From Eonycteris spelaea (Eukaryota; Chordata; Mammalia; Chiroptera; Pteropodidae), in contig PUFA01000077.1 of NCBI GenBank assembly GCA_003508835.1, forward strand, positions 4,540,001 to 4,604,000: a stretch of 64,000 nucleotides of DNA, given 5' to 3'. Position 1 is the stretch's first letter. Every line of letters begins with the position of its first letter. The position numbers and the translations under genes are program-made. The notes beneath the pieces were generated by a model. That model did not search any database. It saw nothing but the letters and a program-made list of their open reading frames with translations, and was not told where the DNA came from. Of the stretch, positions 47,860 through 58,888 are shown in pieces.

Positions 47860-48640
47860 ATATATGTGACAAAATAGAATTTAAGGTTGAAAATGCTATG
47901 CAGAAAAAAGTAATGATTTTTATAAATAAAAATTACAATCTACCATAAACATTTATGCCTCTTGTTAAGAAATGCATATTAGAAATATAAGTAATAGAAG
48001 ACACACAGATGCATGTACGTATATAATATATAGTAAAAGCTATAAGAAATATAAGCAATAGAAAACTCCACAAACATATTATAGTAGAAGGCTTTATGAC
48101 ACGTTTCAGAAACCAATGAATTAAATAGGCAAAAGTAAAAGAACATTTAAAGATATAAAGAAGATGGATGAATCATATTGGAAAGCTGATTTAATTTTAT
48201 CCAATAAAGAGAGAATATGTTTGGTTTTGAGATACCAAGAGAATGCTTTTAAAGTTACCCATTTGAAACCACAAAGAAAAATTGAAGTGCATTTTTAAAA
48301 TATGAGAGTATGTTATCTATATTTCATTATAAAAATTGAATAAAATTATATATTAGCAACAAAAGACATTGATAGTAAATAAATATAATTCAATTACTTG
48401 TAGATTAATAAAAAAACATATTGACTGCTTCTAAACCTTTGAGTTTAAGGGGAATTAAAACTGAAATCACAGACTAGAAATAAAAAACAATGTGAATTAA
48501 CAGGATGCAGTCAAAGAGATACTCAGAAAAACTATTATTTTTAATTGCATTTAATAAAAGCTAATAAAGACTTAAATGAATTAAGCTTTTATTTTTAGTA
48601 GTAATTAAAGAATAAATAAAACTAAATAAAATGAAAAAAA
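47860..48640 (+). mobile_element. Very old L1 ORF2 N-terminal-half relic
   Basis: 'gtgacaaaatagaatttaag' then 'gttgaaaatgctatgcag', 'aaacatttatgcctcttgtt', 'gctttatgacacgtttcaga', and later 'aaggggaattaaaactgaaa' then 'tcacagactagaaataaaaa' occur in the order of the L1 endonuclease/early-RT region (usual form: gacaaaatagactttaaggc ... ttgtatgcacctaataac ... ggaaatcacaagggaaat). Strongly decayed and AT-rich. Confidence 0.45.
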
Positions 48641-48844
48641 TTGTTAAATAGAACAGTATAAATTAATAATTTGAAAACAGAGTCATTCTCTGAAAAAAAA
48701 AACATGAAAAATTTGGCTTCTGTGTGAGAGGGAAAAGGGGAGAGAGAGAGGTAAAATTCTTAGTAATTCTAATATAATTCTAATTCTACTGAATTCTAGT
48801 GATAATCCTCACCCAAATTATCATTAAAAATAGGGATCTTATAA

Positions 48845-49340
48845 CATCTACTGATGAGTGACCAGGCGGCAAAAGTCTACATTGAGAGTCTACAGTCTAG
48901 GGCCATTCTTGGTACTACTAACTAGATCATCACCAAGTTCCACAGGAAGCTGATCCTAAGACCAAGTCTTATTTGAGGAATACGTAAGTATGATTTTGAG
49001 GAGTACAGTACCAGGGAAGAGGAATGAGGGACAGAGCAGTGAAGCAGAGAAGAAGAGAGAGCCAATACAAAGATGTATGATTGAGTTGGCATTGCTACAT
49101 GCTACTGGTACCTAATTCTGCAGTACAGTCTAAGAATCCATAGGAAAAACATTTCAAGACTGTCTGTCTTGGGGGGAAAAGAGGAGGGAGGACACACTCA
49201 TCCATCAGCTTCTGATTGTCCTGAATGAAGGCTTGCCGAGGGGTTAGCCACTTTATGTTGTTGGGTTGTATATGTGGGCATTGAGCTCATTATGTTGGTG
49301 CCCTCCTGTGGGGCATCAAAAGAGAAATCTTAGGGTTGGA
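48845..49340. mobile_element. Possible LTR-like repeat beside an MLT1
   Basis: A block with 'agtacagtaccagggaagag' then 'gaatgagggacagagcagtg', 'cacactcatccatcagcttc' and 'gccctcctgtggggcatcaa' has the texture of an ERVL-class LTR and resembles 5775-6290 in layout. No family name and no termini could be established. Confidence 0.25.
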
Positions 49341-49370
49341 GATAATAAATAAATGGAACGAATACTGCAA

Positions 49371-49718
49371 TGTACTGAAGATTTGTATCCCCTCAAAGTT
49401 CGTATGTTGACATCCTAACGTTTGATGTCATGGTGTTAGGATGAGCGGCCTTGGTGAGGTGATTAGGTCATGAGGGTCATGAAGCCCTTATGAATGGGAT
49501 TAGCGCCCTTATAAAAGAGACACCAGAGAGCTCCCTAGTTCCTTCAGTTATGTCAGGACACAGCAAAAAGACTGCTGCTGTCTGTGAACCAGGAAGCGGG
49601 CCTCACCAGAGGGCCTCGATCTGTCTTCCCAGCCTCCAGAATGGTGAAAAATGCTTTTTTGTTGTTTATAAGCCACCTAGTCGCGGTACTTTGTTATAGC
49701 ATCCCAGAACTAAGATAG
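49371..49718 (+). mobile_element. MLT1-type MaLR LTR
   Basis: The MLT1 LTR blocks are in order: 'tgtactgaagatttgtatcc', 'gttcgtatgttgacatccta', 'cttggtgaggtgattaggtc', 'agcgcccttataaaagagac', 'accagagagctccctagttc', 'atgtcaggacacagcaaaaa', 'cttcccagcctccagaatgg' and 'tataagccacctagtcgcgg', ending near 'aactaagata'. About 350 bp, complete or nearly so. Read as a solo LTR. Confidence 0.92.
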
Positions 49719-49849
49719 ATGGCCTGAGGCTAGCTAGATGCTGTCGATTGTACACCATGAAGCTTGTAGAAACCCAGGAGGAGCTGGTTGCTATAGTTTT
49801 GGTGGACAGGGAAGACCAATAGAATGTAAAGTAGTGGTTGAAATGTGTC

Positions 49850-49965
49850 CAATATACTATCTGATAGAATTATTGTAAGGGTTATATGAAGAAATATGTA
49901 TAAAGCAGTTAGAATAGTGCCCAGCATCTTGCATACATTGTCAAAAAGTCATCATTTCTGTTCTA
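49850..49965 (+). repeat. MIR SINE 3' part
   Basis: 'tgtaagggttatatgaagaa' then 'atatgtataaagcagttaga' and 'atagtgcccagcatcttgca' match the sense MIR 3' portion (gtgaggattaaatgagtta-atacatgtaaagcgcttaga-acagtgcctggcacat). Confidence 0.75.
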
Positions 49966-50514
49966 TATCCTAGTGGACCTAATTAAGATAAGAACTTTAC
50001 TGATTGTGTTTTGATCTTTCTCCTAATTACTGATGTTAAGAAATGTTCTATATTTTGATTTCAACCAAGAAAATTGTTAAAACATATAGATCAAAACCAG
50101 GGAGAAATAATGAAAGCTGTTCTGCCTGAGGGTTTTCTCCACGTGGTCTGAACTTTTGTAAAGCCTGTTAAACTTACCACAACTTTCTTGTAAATTAGCT
50201 ATTTTTTTAAGACCCACGAATATTTAACTTAATTTTCTTCTTGCAAGAATCTTCACTGCCAGTTACGCTCTTAGCATTGTGGGCAAAAGGATAATATTTC
50301 CTAATCATGCCAACCTGGTGAATCACTTTCCAGATAATTATTTCAAGAGAGTCCATTTCCTCACTGTATGAAATTCTTCAAGAACAAATAAATAGAAGAT
50401 CTGACACTGTGATCACATCACTGTATGCGAAATGCAGTGAATTTTAACAAATAAGTAGGAAATCATTTTTAAAGAAGAAAAGAAGGAATCGTGTCATCGT
50501 AATGATGGCAAAAA
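49966..50514. other. Nothing recognised
   Basis: No gene or confident repeat could be supported. Confidence 0.4.
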
Positions 50515-50790
50515 GTATAAGAACTTACTATGTTTTAGGCTCTGTACTGGACACATGACGCACAATTTGTGGATGTCTGGCTTGTATGGCTTACCCACTC
50601 TGGCAAACATACCTTCCAGTTGATCAAGGCCTGCACTATATTGATCATTAAATGTTTTGAATCTCAGCTTTGGAAGTAGCTACATATTATAATTTCCATT
50701 TCATAAAGAAGAAAACGAAGACTTAGTAGATTAAATCACTTAGTAGAGTAGACCACTCAGTTAAGTGGCAGGATGAATCTTTACGTTCCT
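50515..50790 (-). repeat. MIR SINE, probably interrupted
   Basis: Left: 'gaacttactatgttttaggc' then 'tctgtactggacac' (usual form: gcacttactatgtgccaggc-actgtgctaagc). Right: 'cttagtagagtagaccactc' after 'ataaagaagaaaacgaagac' (usual form: acagatgaggaaactgaggc). Roughly 110 bases between about 50565 and 50675 have no MIR counterpart and may be an insertion. Confidence 0.6.
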
Positions 50791-51339
50791 GTTTCCTATC
50801 TTGCTTCTGCCATGTCCTGATGTCTCTGACCTAAATATATCATGCGACTGCACAGGTGGTTGGAGCATAAAAAACATTGCACGGTGAGTTAGCCATGCAT
50901 ATGGGTGAGAATTAGGCTAATAAAAATTCATTGCATGTGTTTTGCCCTGAAGAAAGCAAGGTGCCTGCCATTTTTTGGAGTTTATGTGTTGACAGTGTAA
51001 AGAACTGGTACAAAGAAGGTTGTCTTGCTTCTGACTTTATAGTCTCCATCTGGTCTGGAAAGGAGTAAATTGACCACATCTGCGGCAAATCTGTGGCTGT
51101 GCTGTTGGCCTTGCAGCTTTGTCACTGGCTCTCATAGTCTTTCCCGTCCACATCCAGGGTACTATATCCTATACACGAGTGTGCCAATTTTTACACCTTT
51201 TGTTCTCTTCTCTAGCATTCTTCAAACCCAGATTCTTTAGGGGCACTTTTTAGGGTAGCAATTGGAAAATTATTTCTTCAAGAGACAGATAGTAGATGTG
51301 TTAGAGACTTCATGGGCCAACAAGACAAATCGAGGACAG
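50791..51339. other. Nothing recognised
   Basis: No gene or repeat family could be supported. Confidence 0.4.
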
Positions 51340-51645
51340 TATATATGATATATAATAAGAAAGAAAACATATTTCTACAAATTTTTAATTGAATGACTTT
51401 GATGGGTAATATTGTGTAAGTTTAAAGTATACAAAGTGTTTGTATACTTTTATATTGTATATTTTGATACATTTCTATATCGTAAATTGCTGATATGATA
51501 TTTATCACATTATATTATTATAGCACAATATTGTCTATATTATACTATAATTGACCTCTATAGTTTATTATTTATAATATATATTATATATGGTAATATA
51601 TAATAAGAAAGCACATTTATACAAAATTTTAATTGCAAAATTCAA
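51340..51645 (-). mobile_element. L1 3'-UTR fragment flanked by about 45-bp direct repeats
   Basis: The centre, 'gggtaatattgtgtaagttt' then 'aaagtatacaaagtgtttgt' and 'ataattgacctctatagttt', resembles a reverse L1 3' UTR. It is bracketed by two similar segments, about 51340-51394 and about 51590-51645, both containing 'atatataataagaaag' and a following 'acaaa..tttaattg'. The repeats are too long for an ordinary L1 target duplication. Confidence 0.5.
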
Positions 51646-51834
51646 AATACAAGTACACATTTTTGTTCTATAAATCTATATAATATATTTTGTAATATAA
51701 GTCTGTCACTGAAAAGAAGAATTATTTTGGGGAAATAGCATGTCACTTAATTAGTATTCAAAGGCAGAATCCACTATAATTAAATTGATTACAAATATTT
51801 ATCTGTACAAACTGTTCTTAACTCACAGTTTGTA

Positions 51835-51895
51835 CCAAAACAAATAGTAGGCCAGATTTGGCCCATAGGCCATAGTTTACCAATTCTTGCTTTAG
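51835..51895. mobile_element. hAT-Charlie (MER1/MER58-type) terminus
   Basis: 'taggccagatttggcccata' then 'ggccatagtttaccaattct' matches the end of the MER1/MER58-group non-autonomous hAT elements (usual form: gggccagatttggcccgcgg-gccgtagtttgccgacccctg). Only about 60 bases are recognisable. Confidence 0.7.
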
Positions 51896-53009
51896 GAAGA
51901 ACTTGAGTTTCTATTGAGAAAAAGGAAAAAAAATAAGCATATTTAATGAATTAATGGAGGAAGCCATCATGAGTAGATTTCTGTAAAGATTTTTATTAGA
52001 GTTTTGTGTGTAATAAGGCAAAGAGAGAAGAATTCATATTTTGAGGAGCTAATAATACCTCTCTCAGAGACTGGTTTCTGGATCTAGCCCCTTGAAGTCA
52101 GGTCTACGTATGTGGAAACTGGAGCTTCAGACAGATTATAGAGTCTTAGTGCTGAGGGGCTTTGTGTTACACGGGGGCTTGTGTTACACGGGGAATGTAA
52201 GTATTTTTTCCTTCAAGGCCCACTTCAGTGACAAAGTGTGACCTAGAGTGAGAAAAGAGGGATATTTTCCCCACTTTTTCATGAGAAATGGGTGAGTAAG
52301 TACAGCGAGGATACAGAAAATACAAGTTTGGGGGCCTGAGAGGCAGTGGCCTTGAAATGTCTGTTTTTACAGAGGGCACCAACTGTGGTGGCAAAGTGTG
52401 ATTTCATCCTCAACTAGCTGTAGGATAATAACCATTGAAGAGGTCACAAAAGTGTTATTGTATTCTAAAAAACAACTAGGAATTCTTTTTTTGGTGCAAG
52501 GCTCCTTCCTACACAGCATTCTGGACTGGTCAATGAGATTTCCTTAAAATGTATTAGAGTGCTTAAAAAGTAGCACATTGGTGAATTCTACTCTAACATG
52601 ACAACATGAGGGACTCCATGGACTCACTTCTCAGAAAAACAAGCAAAACTGACAAAAAGATTAAACAAAAACCACAATGACAAGTTAAAGTCTCTGCATA
52701 TTGTCCTAAGGTAGAAACACTTATTCAAGAAAACCTCCTAACTCTCAGTAAGACCAGTAAGGGTTTGTGGCACTGGAGTCACAAACCCTTCCTCCCCAAC
52801 CACCTCTGGAGTTCAGCTTGACAAGCTCCACTCTGGGTGGGTGAAACCAAGAATAGGGGCTCCCACTCCCCTCAGCTCCCGATTAAGGCTTACGGTATCT
52901 TAGCAGCAGCACGCTGTCAGCATTTCTCCTCCCCTCCACCACCAAGCTGAAGTTGGTGAGTGAAGTGTAGAGGTCGGGCACTCTGTTCTCCCACCTAGAC
53001 TCTATTCAC
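51896..53009. other. Unassigned; right part possibly LINE-associated
   Basis: 51896-52549 shows nothing recognisable. 52550-53009 is denser in GC and might be part of the L1/HAL1-like element to its right, but I could not match it to a consensus. Confidence 0.35.
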
Positions 53010-53650
53010 ATAACAAAGGCTGTGTTCCATGTTTTCAAGATTCTATCTTCGTCCTTGGCTTTTGACAATTTTATTGTAATGTGTCGCAGTGTGGATCTAC
53101 TGCATTTATTCTTCCTGGAGTTTGTTAGTAGTCTTGAATATGTAGAATAATGGTCTTTTATCAAATTTGGAGGTTTCAGCTGTCATATTTTTTTCTGTCC
53201 TTTCTCTCCTCTCCTTTCCAGTATTTCCATTATGCATATGTTGGTTTGCTTGATGGTTTCCCAATGTCTTTTAGACTCTGTTTTCTTTCTTCTCTTTAGA
53301 CTAGATTATATCTTCCTTTAAGTTTGCCGATTCTTTCTTCTGCCTGCTCAGATCTGGCATTAAATCCCTCTAACAATTTTTTTTTTTTAATTTCTGTTAT
53401 TTTTACCTTTGAGCTCCAGAATTTCTGTTGGTCCTTCTTTATAATTTACATTAATTGGAATTATCTATTTATTCATATGTTATTCTCCTGGTTTGTGTTA
53501 ACTTCTTGTTCATGGTTTTCTTTAACTATCTGAGCATATTTGAACTCTTAGATTCTCTTGACTTTCATGGGATGGCAGAAGTGACTCCCCACTCCTTATG
53601 AAGATAGCCTCTCATTTATACAAAATCTCACCTATGATAAACGCCTTACA
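53010..53650 (-). mobile_element. L1/HAL1 ORF1-region relic
   Basis: Read on the minus strand, the segment contains 'acagaaattctggagctcaa', 'gaatcggcaaacttaaagga', 'aagacattgggaaaccatca', 'gtgacacattaca'-like text and 'aattgtcaaaagccaaggac', in the order of the old L1/HAL1 ORF1 coding region. It encodes no intact protein; a T10 run at about 53378-53389 and many substitutions break it. HAL1 lacks ORF2; none is adjacent, which fits but does not prove HAL1. Confidence 0.65.
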
Positions 53651-53887
53651 AGATTATGCTTGTCTTTAATATCGTCCCCTACATTTTCTCTTTGCTCCCT
53701 AGGCAGATAACTAGGGATGGTCTCAATCTAGCATGAGCAGGAAAGTGCAGCTTCTGTGCTAGAAGGAAAAAGCTTTTATACTAAGAGAATTGCAGGAAGG
53801 ACCTGGAATTGGTGTATCAACATCAAAACAGAGGAACACATAAGGGAGCCAATATTGAAAGGATTGGACTATAGTTGAAATACAATA
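53651..53887. other. Short unassigned gap
   Basis: May be the upstream part of the adjacent L1/HAL1 relic. Not shown. Confidence 0.3.
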
Positions 53888-54331
53888 TGCTGTGGGTTGA
53901 ATTGTGTCCCCTGAAAAGATGCTAAAATTCTAACCCCTGGTACCTAAATGCAACCTTATTTATAGATAGGGACTTTGCAGATGTAATCAAATTATGAGGA
54001 GATCGTACTGGATTACCCTGGATACAATGACTTATGTTCTTGTGAGAAGGCAATATGAGACACAGGAACACAGAGATACATGGGGAAAATGCCACGTGAT
54101 AGTGGATATAGAGGTTTAAGTGATGTGTCGACAAGCCCCAGGATTGCTGGGAACCACCAGAAGCTAGGAGGAGGCAAGGAAACATGCCCCTAGAACCTTC
54201 GGAGACAGCATGCCATGCCAATGTCTTGATTTCAGTTTTCAAGCCTCCAGAACTGTGAGAGAATAACTTTCTGTTATTTCAAGCCACCCAGTTTATGTTA
54301 CCTTGTTTTAGAAGCCCAGGAAACTAATACA
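53888..54331 (+). mobile_element. MLT1-type MaLR LTR, full length
   Basis: 'tgctgtgggttgaattgtgt' at the start, then 'aaattctaacccctggtacc', 'ccttatttatagatagggac', 'tttgcagatgtaatcaaatt', 'tgttcttgtgagaaggcaat', 'cacaggaacacagagataca', 'aaccaccagaagctaggagg', 'caagcctccagaactgtgag' and an end 'gaaactaataca'. The order and about 445-bp length are those of an MLT1 LTR. Confidence 0.93.
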
Positions 54332-54949
54332 GAGTGGAGAGAACGAACATAAGGCTATATGGGTAAGATTCCTTGGCTGAGGGGACTCTCCCATGACTAT
54401 AGTTTTAAAATCTTGGGAAAGATGACTGAAGCTGCTCTTAATACATGTAAGATTGTCTCTTTAAAGCTTGGGCAATACTCTAAACCTACAGTATATTAGT
54501 AGGAGATGTTAAAACTGCCTTGGCAGAGTGCACTGTGGGATCAAAATGCTCAGAGAGGCGGAATGTTTGAGTTTGTTTACTACGTGAGATGAGACAGCTT
54601 GCAGCCAGACTACTGATGCTGCCTCAGAACTGGGCTCCCTGATGGAAATGGGGATGGTGAGATCCTGGGAGAGCAGATGCCAAGTGACAGTACTTAGTGT
54701 CAGAAGAAGGGTGATGATACATGGTGATAAGTAAATTGTGATATTCTGGGGGACAAGATCATGGGTAGGGTGAATGATTAACATGCACCTGGAAAGATCA
54801 AAATTAAGCAAGCAGAAGGCTGATGTTAGCCCCCAAATGGAAAATTGTGATTTCTTAACTAGTTTCTAAATTTGAGCCAGTTCTCAATCTTAGAGCTCAT
54901 TATTTCCATAAAGCACTTTGGAGTATCACTACCAGCATATAAAATAAAT
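54332..54949. other. Nothing recognised
   Basis: Immediately 3' of the MLT1 LTR. I recognise no MaLR internal sequence here and no gene. Confidence 0.4.
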
Positions 54950-55290
54950 ATTCCTGTAGCCCTTCCTCAAAAATATCTGAACCATTTATCAGAGTAACTC
55001 TACCCTGGGGCAAGGGCAATATCCAGGCGACCTGAAGGCCGTGAACACAGCTGACACTGCCATCAAGAGACCCAGGATGCCATCGTGGCCTTTGTGAGCG
55101 TATAGGGAGAACAACTAATAAGTGGAATTCAGGACTAGGTACATCCCACAGTAGGTCCAGGTTGTCCCTAGGCTTAGCTATACTTATTTCCCTAGTGCCC
55201 AAGTGCATAATTGGTTTGAGTATACTTAGCCGATTTCAGAACCAAACTAGTGGTTTTCTGGCCTCTGGAATGAAAGACATCATTGTTAAA
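54950..55290. mobile_element. Possible ERVL-class internal fragment
   Basis: 'agtaactctaccctggggca', 'caagagacccaggatgccat' and 'ttcaggactaggtacatccc' have the feel of degraded ERVL/MaLR internal sequence on the plus strand, but the match is weak, no retroviral motif can be read, and the block carries an A19 run at its right edge (55288-55306). Old and non-functional if viral at all. Confidence 0.25.
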
Positions 55291-55339
55291 AAAAAAAAAA
55301 AAAAAGACAGCATTGCTGAGCCAAATACCCAAGAGTGCC

Positions 55340-55590
55340 CTCTCTCCCATGTCAATATCCCAGAGAGATTCTCACAGTTCCATAAAGAAGCACGGTGTGA
55401 GGAAGTCCATTGCAGAACTATGCATGTGATGGGGAGTAGAGCCAGCTGTATTACCTCTCCCTTGGACAATGGATTGGTGAAGTGTGGTAGGTACACACCA
55501 TGGGTATCATGCAATAACGAGAAGCAACAGATAAGTTGTACACTTAGCAACATCGAGAGATCTTCAACGTACAGATCGTGAAAGACTAAG
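55340..55590 (+). mobile_element. L1 ORF2 3'-end fragment
   Basis: 'gtgaggaagtccattgcaga' then 'cttggacaatggattggtga', 'agtgtggtaggtacacacca', 'atgcaataacgagaagcaac' and 'catcgagagatcttcaacg' follow the end of L1 ORF2 (usual form: aggatgttcattgcagcatt ... gatgaatggataaagaagat-gtggtatatatac ... gcaataaaaaggaacgaact ... catggatgaatctc). Diverged. Confidence 0.6.
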
Positions 55591-56904
55591 AAGTGGAATA
55601 AATACTAAAAAAAAAAAATAAAATGAGCAACATAAATCACGTAGTTTAAAAATCCATGCCCACAGAAAGCATACATCTTGTGTCAGACCTTTAAAGAAAA
55701 AGAAGCTATTAAACATCACATGATGTTTGCCTGTGCAGGGGAGAGATTTAGGAGTGAGAAAAGGGGATTAAAGGACCTACACAGCAAAATGAATGAGTGA
55801 ATGAACAAAGAGATAGATATATAAATACATGAGTGGGACTTGCCTGAACCAAAGAGCAAAATATTATCAACTGGGGAAAATGATTATTAACACAACCTTT
55901 CGCACCTGAGGTCAATTAAAAAAAAAAACAACAACGAACCTCTCCAACACATGACAAGATCAGACTGTCCATAAACGGAAAAGAAAATTCGGAATGTGCC
56001 AGTTGGCCGACTGACGGTTAGTGTCTGGGGGCCAGTCTCTCATTTCCAAGGAACGTTAGTCCAAGGAACAATTGGCAGTGGTCCCCGAAAAGAGTTCTCA
56101 CATCCCTTTGGGACCTCTGCATCTGGATACGGATGACCTCCGCAAGAGGCGGAGTGGACTGCTTGCCTTAGAGATGCTTCGATTTCTTCAAACTCTGAGG
56201 GGCAGGGTGCCCTTTAAGAGGTGACATCCTGTCCCTCTGACATTTCAAATAGTCTTTCATTAATACTTGGGAGAGTAACATGGGAAGAAAATTGGTTGTA
56301 GGACGCTAGAAATCACCTTCCACCCTGTTTCTCTTTGAACAAGCGGAGTTCCTTATGTAGAATCTTTCTGAGCCAAGGAGTGAATAGAGGAGGAAGATGG
56401 GTCCGGAGTGTATAGTGGTGCTCTTCCGTATTTCTTAACAGCTGCTTACCCAGTTGAACCCACAGGGGAGGAGATACTGGTAACATGAACACAAGTGGTT
56501 CTGGCTCCGTGGGGGAGGGCAGTGGTCCTGAGATTGTGGTGGTGAAGTGTGAGCATCTAACACAAGCTGAGCTGAATCACTAGAACTCTGCATGTAGAAA
56601 GAGGTTTTTCTTAGCCCGGGCACAGAGAACATGTGTGAAAAGGATGGGCCAAACTCACATGCTGGAAATAGTGCAGCCTCTGAAAGGATAAGTTAGAGAA
56701 TGAAATAGTGAACAAGAAATGGGGAAATGCCATTTCCTCAAATCGTTACATTTTCCACTTCTGTTCTGGTAGGAAATCCCAGCATCTAAATCTGAATAGT
56801 GTCAACTTTCATCACAATTATCATATGGTCTCATTGCAAGATCAACTCATTTTGTATTTCATCTCAATTTTGTTAGTTTTTTTTATTTGCCTGGAGCTGT
56901 ATTT
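55591..56904. other. Nothing recognised
   Basis: No supportable exon or repeat. Short A runs near 55606-55617 and 55920-55930. Confidence 0.4.
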
Positions 56905-57355
56905 TCCATTGTGGTAGGCACAAGCCACATGTGGCTGTTGAGTGCTTGAAATGGGGTTAGTGTGACCCAAGAGGGAAATTTTAAATTATTTCATCTTAAT
57001 TAATGTGTTTTAAATTAAAAAATGGAAGAAGTTTAAAATAGTTCTCTATTAAACACAACTTCATTATTTTTGTAGGACTATGTTTCATGTGAACCATTGG
57101 AACTTTAGCATCAGATTGAGATGTGCTGATAAGTGTAAAATATATACCAGATTTGGAAGACTTATTTCAATAAAATAATGTAAATTGTCTCATTAATAAC
57201 TTTATATAGATTAAATATTAAAATCTTAATATTTTCCATAATTGGGTTGAATCAAATATATTAAAATCATTTTACTTTTCTTTTTCACTTTTTTAATATG
57301 GTTACTAGAAAACTTAAAAATACATGCGTGGCACTCATCATATTTCTATTAGTCA
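56905..57355. mobile_element. Non-autonomous hAT-Charlie-like element, copy 1
   Basis: 'aagccacatgtggctgttga' then 'gtgcttgaaatggggttagt', an AT-rich centre, 'ccagatttggaagacttatt', 'attgggttgaatcaaatata', 'atggttactagaaaacttaa', 'gtggcactcatcatatttct' and 'attagtcagtgct' are the blocks of a widespread mammalian DNA transposon with a CACATGTGGC core. I do not recall its catalogue name with certainty. Confidence 0.7.
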
Positions 57356-57384
57356 GTGCTAACTGAGAACATAGATTTTCCTAG

Positions 57385-57705
57385 ACTCTCATTATCTAGT
57401 ACCAGAGCCACGAGCCATAAGTGTCTTTAAATTTAAATCAATTAAAATGAAATAAAATTAAACATTTAGTTCTTCGCCACTGACCATTTCTAATGCTCAG
57501 TATCCACATGTGGCCAGTGATCCCTTATTGGACACTGCAGTTTAGGACCCTGAAGCAGACCAGATTATTTGCCCTTATTCTTAACCTCTTCCCGAAGCAT
57601 CCCGTCTGCCAGGTAACTTCTCAGTTTCCTTCACGGAAGATGTATCACAGAACATTTCCATCATCGCAGAAAGCTTTATTAGAGAGTGCTGCCCAAGTCA
57701 GTGGA
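57385..57705. mobile_element. Related hAT-Charlie-like element, copy 2, with about 100-bp insertion
   Basis: 'aatttaaatcaattaaaatg' then 'cactgaccatttctaatgct', 'cagtatccacatgtggccag', 'tgatcccttattggacactg', and after a gap 'agaacatttccatcatcgca' and 'gaaagctttattagagagtg' is the same family in the other orientation relative to copy 1. Between 57543 and 57648 about 100 bases have no family counterpart and look inserted. Confidence 0.7.
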
Positions 57706-58128
57706 ACGGCTCTCACTGGAAAATCCATTTCAGAGTTACACCAGCGTACAAATGAAGACCAGAGTGCCCGCTGCAGAGCGGCCCTCCACGGACAGCAGAG
57801 TGACATCTGGGTGCCTTAGTATGTCCTGGACAGTGTGGCCCCATTTATGTTTTTGTCCCCAATATCGACTTTGTCTTCTTGTCCCTCACGACGACCACTC
57901 TAGTGTATTCTCTTGGAGAAGCCTCTGGCGTGCATGGAAGTGATCACCTTCACTCCTATAAACAAAAATAGGTCAAGTAAGGAGTTAAAGGTAAATTCCT
58001 AGGTAGTCGAAGAAAGAATCTACATGAAGGTGGGTCTGGTCCACTGATTTTTGAGTTCTTTCATCTTAAGTTTTCCTGAACAGGATGTTCTATGGGTGTT
58101 CTTCTCTGTAATTATTAGAAGGAAAAAA
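57706..58128. other. Nothing recognised
   Basis: No exon or repeat could be supported. The frame 57493-57819 overlaps the transposon and is not a gene. Confidence 0.4.
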
Positions 58129-58315
58129 AGCTTAAATTAATAATTTAAAAAATTTAAATTAAAAATTTAAATTAAAAATTTAAATTAAAAAATCTTAAAT
58201 TAATAATTTTTAAAAGCTTAAATTATTAATTTAAAAAATTTAAATTAATAATTTAAATTAAAAAATCTTAATAATTTAAATTAAAAAATCTTAAATTAAT
58301 AATTTTTAAAAGTGT
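58129..58315. repeat. Nearly pure A/T minisatellite with palindromic subunits
   Basis: About 185 bases with only a handful of G or C. It is built from recurring 'aatttaaattaaa', 'ttaaattaataattt' and 'aaaaaatcttaaattaataa' modules. Most modules are self-complementary, so many alternative hairpins are possible. Two longer modules ending in 'aataatttttaaaag' recur about 100 bp apart. Confidence 0.9.
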
Positions 58316-58684
58316 TGTGGCCTTATTTATAGATAAGAAGGCAGAGAAGTTAAGCAGGATTTTTTTTTTTTTTCTGTTTCTGACTTATCCCTGGTCTGAG
58401 TCAGTAGCTGCATGTAAGTAAGCACTTATTACATATTTAGAGCTACCTTTCTTTGGAAGATAGATACAACTCTGGGGTCTAGAAAAAGAGAAACAAAAGT
58501 GACAGGAGCCTGGCCCAAGATGCAGGAGTCCTTGAGACAACCCGAAGGAGGTTCTCTTTATGGCAATATTTATAGTATTAGTTTATTAATACAAGATTGA
58601 TATGTTACTATATCCTAATCATTTTTGATTGAAGGTACATAAGCCATAATGCCTACCTTCAAGATATTTAGACTCTACAGCAAG
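58316..58684. other. Nothing recognised
   Basis: Contains a T15 run near 58360-58374. No gene or repeat was named. Confidence 0.4.
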
Positions 58685-58888
58685 ATCGCAGCTCAGAATT
58701 ATTGACATTTTGGGCCAGATGACTCTGTTGTGGGTGCTTGTCCTGTGCACCATGTGATTTTTAGCAGCATCCCAGCCTCTGTGTACTAAGTGCCAGTATC
58801 ACCCCTTCACCCCGCTACCCTCCTATCCATTGTGGCAACTTAAAATATCTCCATTGATTGCTAAATGTCTCCTGAGTGAGAACCACTA
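58685..58888 (-). mobile_element. MER20 hAT-Charlie DNA transposon
   Basis: 'cagaattattgacattttgg' then 'gccagatgactctgttgtgg', 'cctgtgcaccatgtgatttt', 'tagcagcatcccagcctctg', 'actaagtgccagtatcaccc', 'ctaaatgtctcctgagtgag' and 'aaccacta' is a full-length MER20 of about 200 bp (strand given as the complement of the ttctcaacc-first consensus). Confidence 0.85.

Noticed and set aside
55162..55581. 139-codon open frame
   Set aside because: It runs through an A19 tract (Lys run) and ends inside an L1 ORF2 fragment read out of its own frame. No protein features.
57493..57943. Overlapping 85-108 codon frames
   Set aside because: They start inside a non-autonomous hAT element and continue into unique DNA with no recognisable domain.
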